From Chloroflexota bacterium (GTDB taxonomy: Bacteria; Chloroflexota; UBA11872), in contig JAPPFO010000014.1 of NCBI GenBank assembly GCA_028875175.1, positions 1 through 16,372 of the forward strand: a stretch of 16,372 nucleotides of DNA, written 5' to 3'. This document shows positions 14,499 to 16,372 of the stretch, piece after piece. Below the pieces are notes generated by a model. That model ran no database searches, was not told the DNA's origin, and saw only the letters and a list, made by a program, of their open reading frames with translations. Numbering within the stretch: position 1 is the first letter of the stretch; the number at the start of each line of letters is the position of its first letter. The position numbers and the translations under genes are program-made.

Positions 14499-14539
14499 GC
14501 GTGCACGGCTCGGCCGGCGCTGAGCGTCAACCGCGCCTG

Positions 14540-15685
14540 CTACCGGCCTGGGGACGTCACCACCTCGCCGTCACGCACCACGGCCGCCGCGCTCCAGATT
14601 CGGCCGGGACGCTCGTTGCCGCTCACGTCGCGCAGCGCCACGGTCTCGCTGCCCTCCGTCAGGACCACCAGGTCGGCGCAGGCGCCCGGCGCCAATGTGC
14701 CCACCTCACCTGCCAGCCCCAGCAGTTCGGCAGGACGCGACGTGATACGCGGCCAGGCGTCTTCTTCCCGCATTCCGGCGGCCAGGAGCTTCGACACGGT
14801 CAGCGGCAAGTCATGCTGCGGGTTGGATCCAACGTGGCGCCGGTACTGGTCCGTCGAGATCGTGTCGGGCAGGAATCCCTCCTTGATCACCGTCTCCGCA
14901 ACCTCGAAGTCGAACGATCCCATCCCGTGCCCCGTATCGAACAGCACGCCACGCTCGCGGGCCTGCCAGACGCAATCCAGAACCCGCCCATCCCGCGCGA
15001 TTCGGTCCACGAGGCCGTGCAGGCAGTAGGTAACCACGTCGCCGGGCCGCAACTGCTCCAGCACCTCGTCAAGCGGAAAGTCCTCGTCGTGGCGAGTGCC
15101 CACCAGCAGTGGCCGATCGGTCGCCTCGCCTACCTGGATTGCCCGTCGCAACATCTCGCGAGGGTCGGACTTCCCGCAGACGGCCTCCGCCACGTTGATC
15201 GCGATGCCCCAGATCAGGTCGCCGCCGTCGCGAATTGCGTTCACGCAAGCGTCGACATCAGCCTCGTTCGGATCTCCCAGGCTGTGACCCGGATTGGACT
15301 CCCCGGAGGCCGCAAGATTGATCGCCATGCGCACGCGTGTGCGAGAGCCCTCGATCACTCGCTCGCGATAGCGAGGCCAGTTTCGGGCGCCTGCGTCGCC
15401 TTGCGACATCACCGTTGTCGAGCCGCGCGGCAGGAAGTGCTTATCCGGATCGATCCCGTACTTCGAGTCCTCGATGGCCGGGTGCGCATGCATGTCCACC
15501 AGCCCCGGCAGCAGCAGCCCGTCGGGAAAGTCGAGGCGCTGCTGAGCCGGCGGAGCTTCGTCCGCTTCCGATCCAATGGCTGCAAGCGCAATGCGATTAC
15601 CGGTCGTCGCCACGTATCCCGGACCACCCAGCCCCCGGGCCGGATCCTCGATGCGCCCGGCGGCAATCAGCAGGTCATATTCCAA
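14540..15685 (-). CDS. Amidohydrolase/deacetylase-family metal-dependent hydrolase
   Basis: This protein of about 381 residues has the composite amidohydrolase fold. It begins with the beta-sandwich segment EYDLLIAAGRIEDPARG. The barrel's metal motif is LLPGLVDMHAHP (His66, His68), and further candidate ligands are in YCLHGLVDR, DTGHGMGSF and STDQY (Asp279). The C-terminus closes with GTLAPGACADLVVL. Relatives hydrolyse C-N bonds in cyclic amides, ureas or N-acyl amino acids; this substrate is unknown. Where relatives have a metal-bridging carboxylated Lys, this protein reads GIAINVAEA, so that residue may be absent. I prefer the TTG at 15685, since family homology begins there and AAAGGG lies 8 bases before it. 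ATG at 15724 or GTG at 15760 would add 13 or 25 residues. Confidence 0.82.
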   Translation of the reverse strand: MEYDLLIAAGRIEDPARGLGGPGYVATTGNRIALAAIGSEADEAPPAQQRLDFPDGLLLPGLVDMHAHPAIEDSKYGIDPDKHFLPRGSTTVMSQGDAGARNWPRYRERVIEGSRTRVRMAINLAASGESNPGHSLGDPNEADVDACVNAIRDGGDLIWGIAINVAEAVCGKSDPREMLRRAIQVGEATDRPLLVGTRHDEDFPLDEVLEQLRPGDVVTYCLHGLVDRIARDGRVLDCVWQARERGVLFDTGHGMGSFDFEVAETVIKEGFLPDTISTDQYRRHVGSNPQHDLPLTVSKLLAAGMREEDAWPRITSRPAELLGLAGEVGTLAPGACADLVVLTEGSETVALRDVSGNERPGRIWSAAAVVRDGEVVTSPGR

Positions 15686-15786
15686 GGAGCGGCCCTTTCG
15701 AGTTGGGAGAATTTGGCGCTGCATGGTACGGTCCCGCAAGGTGCCGAGCGGAGACGGCACATTCTATCTATGGGGAGGCCATTGCT

Positions 15787-16372
15787 ATGAGCAGGAATTC
15801 GCACATGACCCGACGCCGCATGCTGCGCATGGCCGGTGGCCTGGGTGTCAGCGCGGCTGGCGTCGCGGCCCTGGCGGCCTGCGGCGAAGCCGAGCCGCAG
15901 ATCATCACCAAGGAAGTCCCGGTCGAGACGACGGTCATCAAGGAAGTTCCCGTCGAGACCATCGTGACCAGGACCGAGGTCAAGGAAGTCCCGGTCGAAC
16001 GCGTCGTCACGCAAGAGAAGATCGTTACCCAGCAAGTCGAGGTTCCGGTCGATCGCATCGTGACGCAGGTCGTGGAGCGCGAACGGGTGGTCGAGAAGGC
16101 GGTCACCAGGGAAGTCGAAGTGATGGTCGAGGCGCCCGTGCAGAAGACGCCGGTGCGCCTGGAGTTCTCCACCGACTGGGGTTCCGGCGTTCGCGCGGCC
16201 ACGCACAAGTTCATGGCCGAGGAATACAACAAGGTCAATCCCCACGTCACCGTGGACATCCTCATCATCTCGGGTTCCGGCGGCAGCACCGCCGTCGGCT
16301 CGTCCAGGATCAACACAAACCAGCAGGTGGCGGGTTACGGCCCCCAAGTAATGTCCGAGCTGTGGTTGAACG
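15787..16372 (+). CDS. Extracellular substrate-binding lipoprotein of an ABC transporter, N-terminal part
   Basis: The first 195 codons are present and the gene runs off the right edge. The N-terminus MSRNSHMTRRRMLRMAGG has a twin-arginine motif and a hydrophobic core, and ends in the lipobox LAAC with Cys32. A Val/Glu/Pro-rich tether fills residues from about 39 to 121. The mature domain begins VRLEFSTDWGSGVRAATHKF and continues MAEEYNKVNPHVTVDI, like family 1 sugar-binding proteins. Such proteins capture solutes outside the membrane and deliver them to a permease. GGGGAGG precedes the ATG by 9 bases. The gene diverges from the amidohydrolase, and the GH32-like hydrolase lies beyond that, so a sugar or glycoside substrate is plausible. 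The solute cannot be named from this part. Confidence 0.85.
   Translation, partial: MSRNSHMTRRRMLRMAGGLGVSAAGVAALAACGEAEPQIITKEVPVETTVIKEVPVETIVTRTEVKEVPVERVVTQEKIVTQQVEVPVDRIVTQVVERERVVEKAVTREVEVMVEAPVQKTPVRLEFSTDWGSGVRAATHKFMAEEYNKVNPHVTVDILIISGSGGSTAVGSSRINTNQQVAGYGPQVMSELWLN
15901..16140 (+). repeat. EVPVE-type tether repeat inside the substrate-binding lipoprotein
   Basis: The encoded residues repeat the core KEVPVE three times (15910-15927, 15940-15957 and 15982-15999) and then drift into EVPVD, REVEV and EAPV variants. The first two copies are also near-identical in DNA, differing only at third codon positions. Alternating Val with charged residues suggests an extended or coiled tether that holds the binding domain away from the membrane. 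The opposite strand reads as a long Asp/Leu-rich frame, which is only the mirror of this repeat. Confidence 0.75.

Noticed and set aside
14483..15790. A 435-codon plus-strand frame opposite the amidohydrolase gene
   Set aside because: No domain pattern, and the minus-strand amidohydrolase has clear motifs from end to end.
15667..16347. A 226-codon minus-strand frame rich in Asp, Leu and Gly
   Set aside because: The regularity is the complement of the EVPVE tether repeat in the lipoprotein gene, not an independent repeat protein.

Overview
The window is GC-rich bacterial DNA, very densely packed, with no gap over 300 bases without a gene. The best taxonomic clue is the lipoprotein at the right edge: a Tat-type signal and lipobox followed by a long Val/Glu/Pro-rich tether of repeated EVPVE-like units. 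Tethers of this kind are typical of substrate-binding lipoproteins in Chloroflexota. A Chloroflexota origin is an inference; no rRNA or tRNA gene is present to confirm it.

Region 1 (1-6037, minus strand) reads as one leftward operon. Its order is a 42-residue, very basic, probably ribosome-associated protein (COX24/bS22-like), an M16 zinc peptidase, a TPR protein, a Roadblock/LC7-like protein, ndk, sucC, sucD and the start of a 2-oxoacid:ferredoxin oxidoreductase alpha gene. Several junctions are overlaps or 1-base gaps, which suggests translational coupling. The last three genes fit one TCA-cycle segment: 2-oxoglutarate to succinyl-CoA, then succinyl-CoA to succinate with NTP formation. The oxidoreductase reading frame meets two TAA codons exactly where the family has tyrosine.

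Region 2 (6142-11678, plus strand) diverges from region 1 across a 104-base gap. It holds a TIM-barrel ketose epimerase/isomerase, a heptose-7-phosphate kinase-like PfkB protein, a heptose-1-phosphate nucleotidyltransferase-like protein and a MurJ/MviN flippase. These are joined by gaps or overlaps of a few bases and suggest activated heptose synthesis tied to envelope glycan export. A separate ThDP-dependent acetolactate synthase-like enzyme follows.

Region 3 (11728-12833, plus strand) has a stem-loop upstream of a 78-residue lipoprotein and a short-chain dehydrogenase.

Region 4 (12853-16372) looks like an uptake and breakdown locus. A GH32-like glycoside hydrolase with an altered catalytic motif and an amidohydrolase lie on the minus strand. 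The amidohydrolase diverges from the truncated substrate-binding lipoprotein gene on the plus strand.

No CRISPR array, insertion sequence, integrase, tRNA or rRNA gene was seen. Every complete gene ends in TGA or TAG; none ends in TAA.
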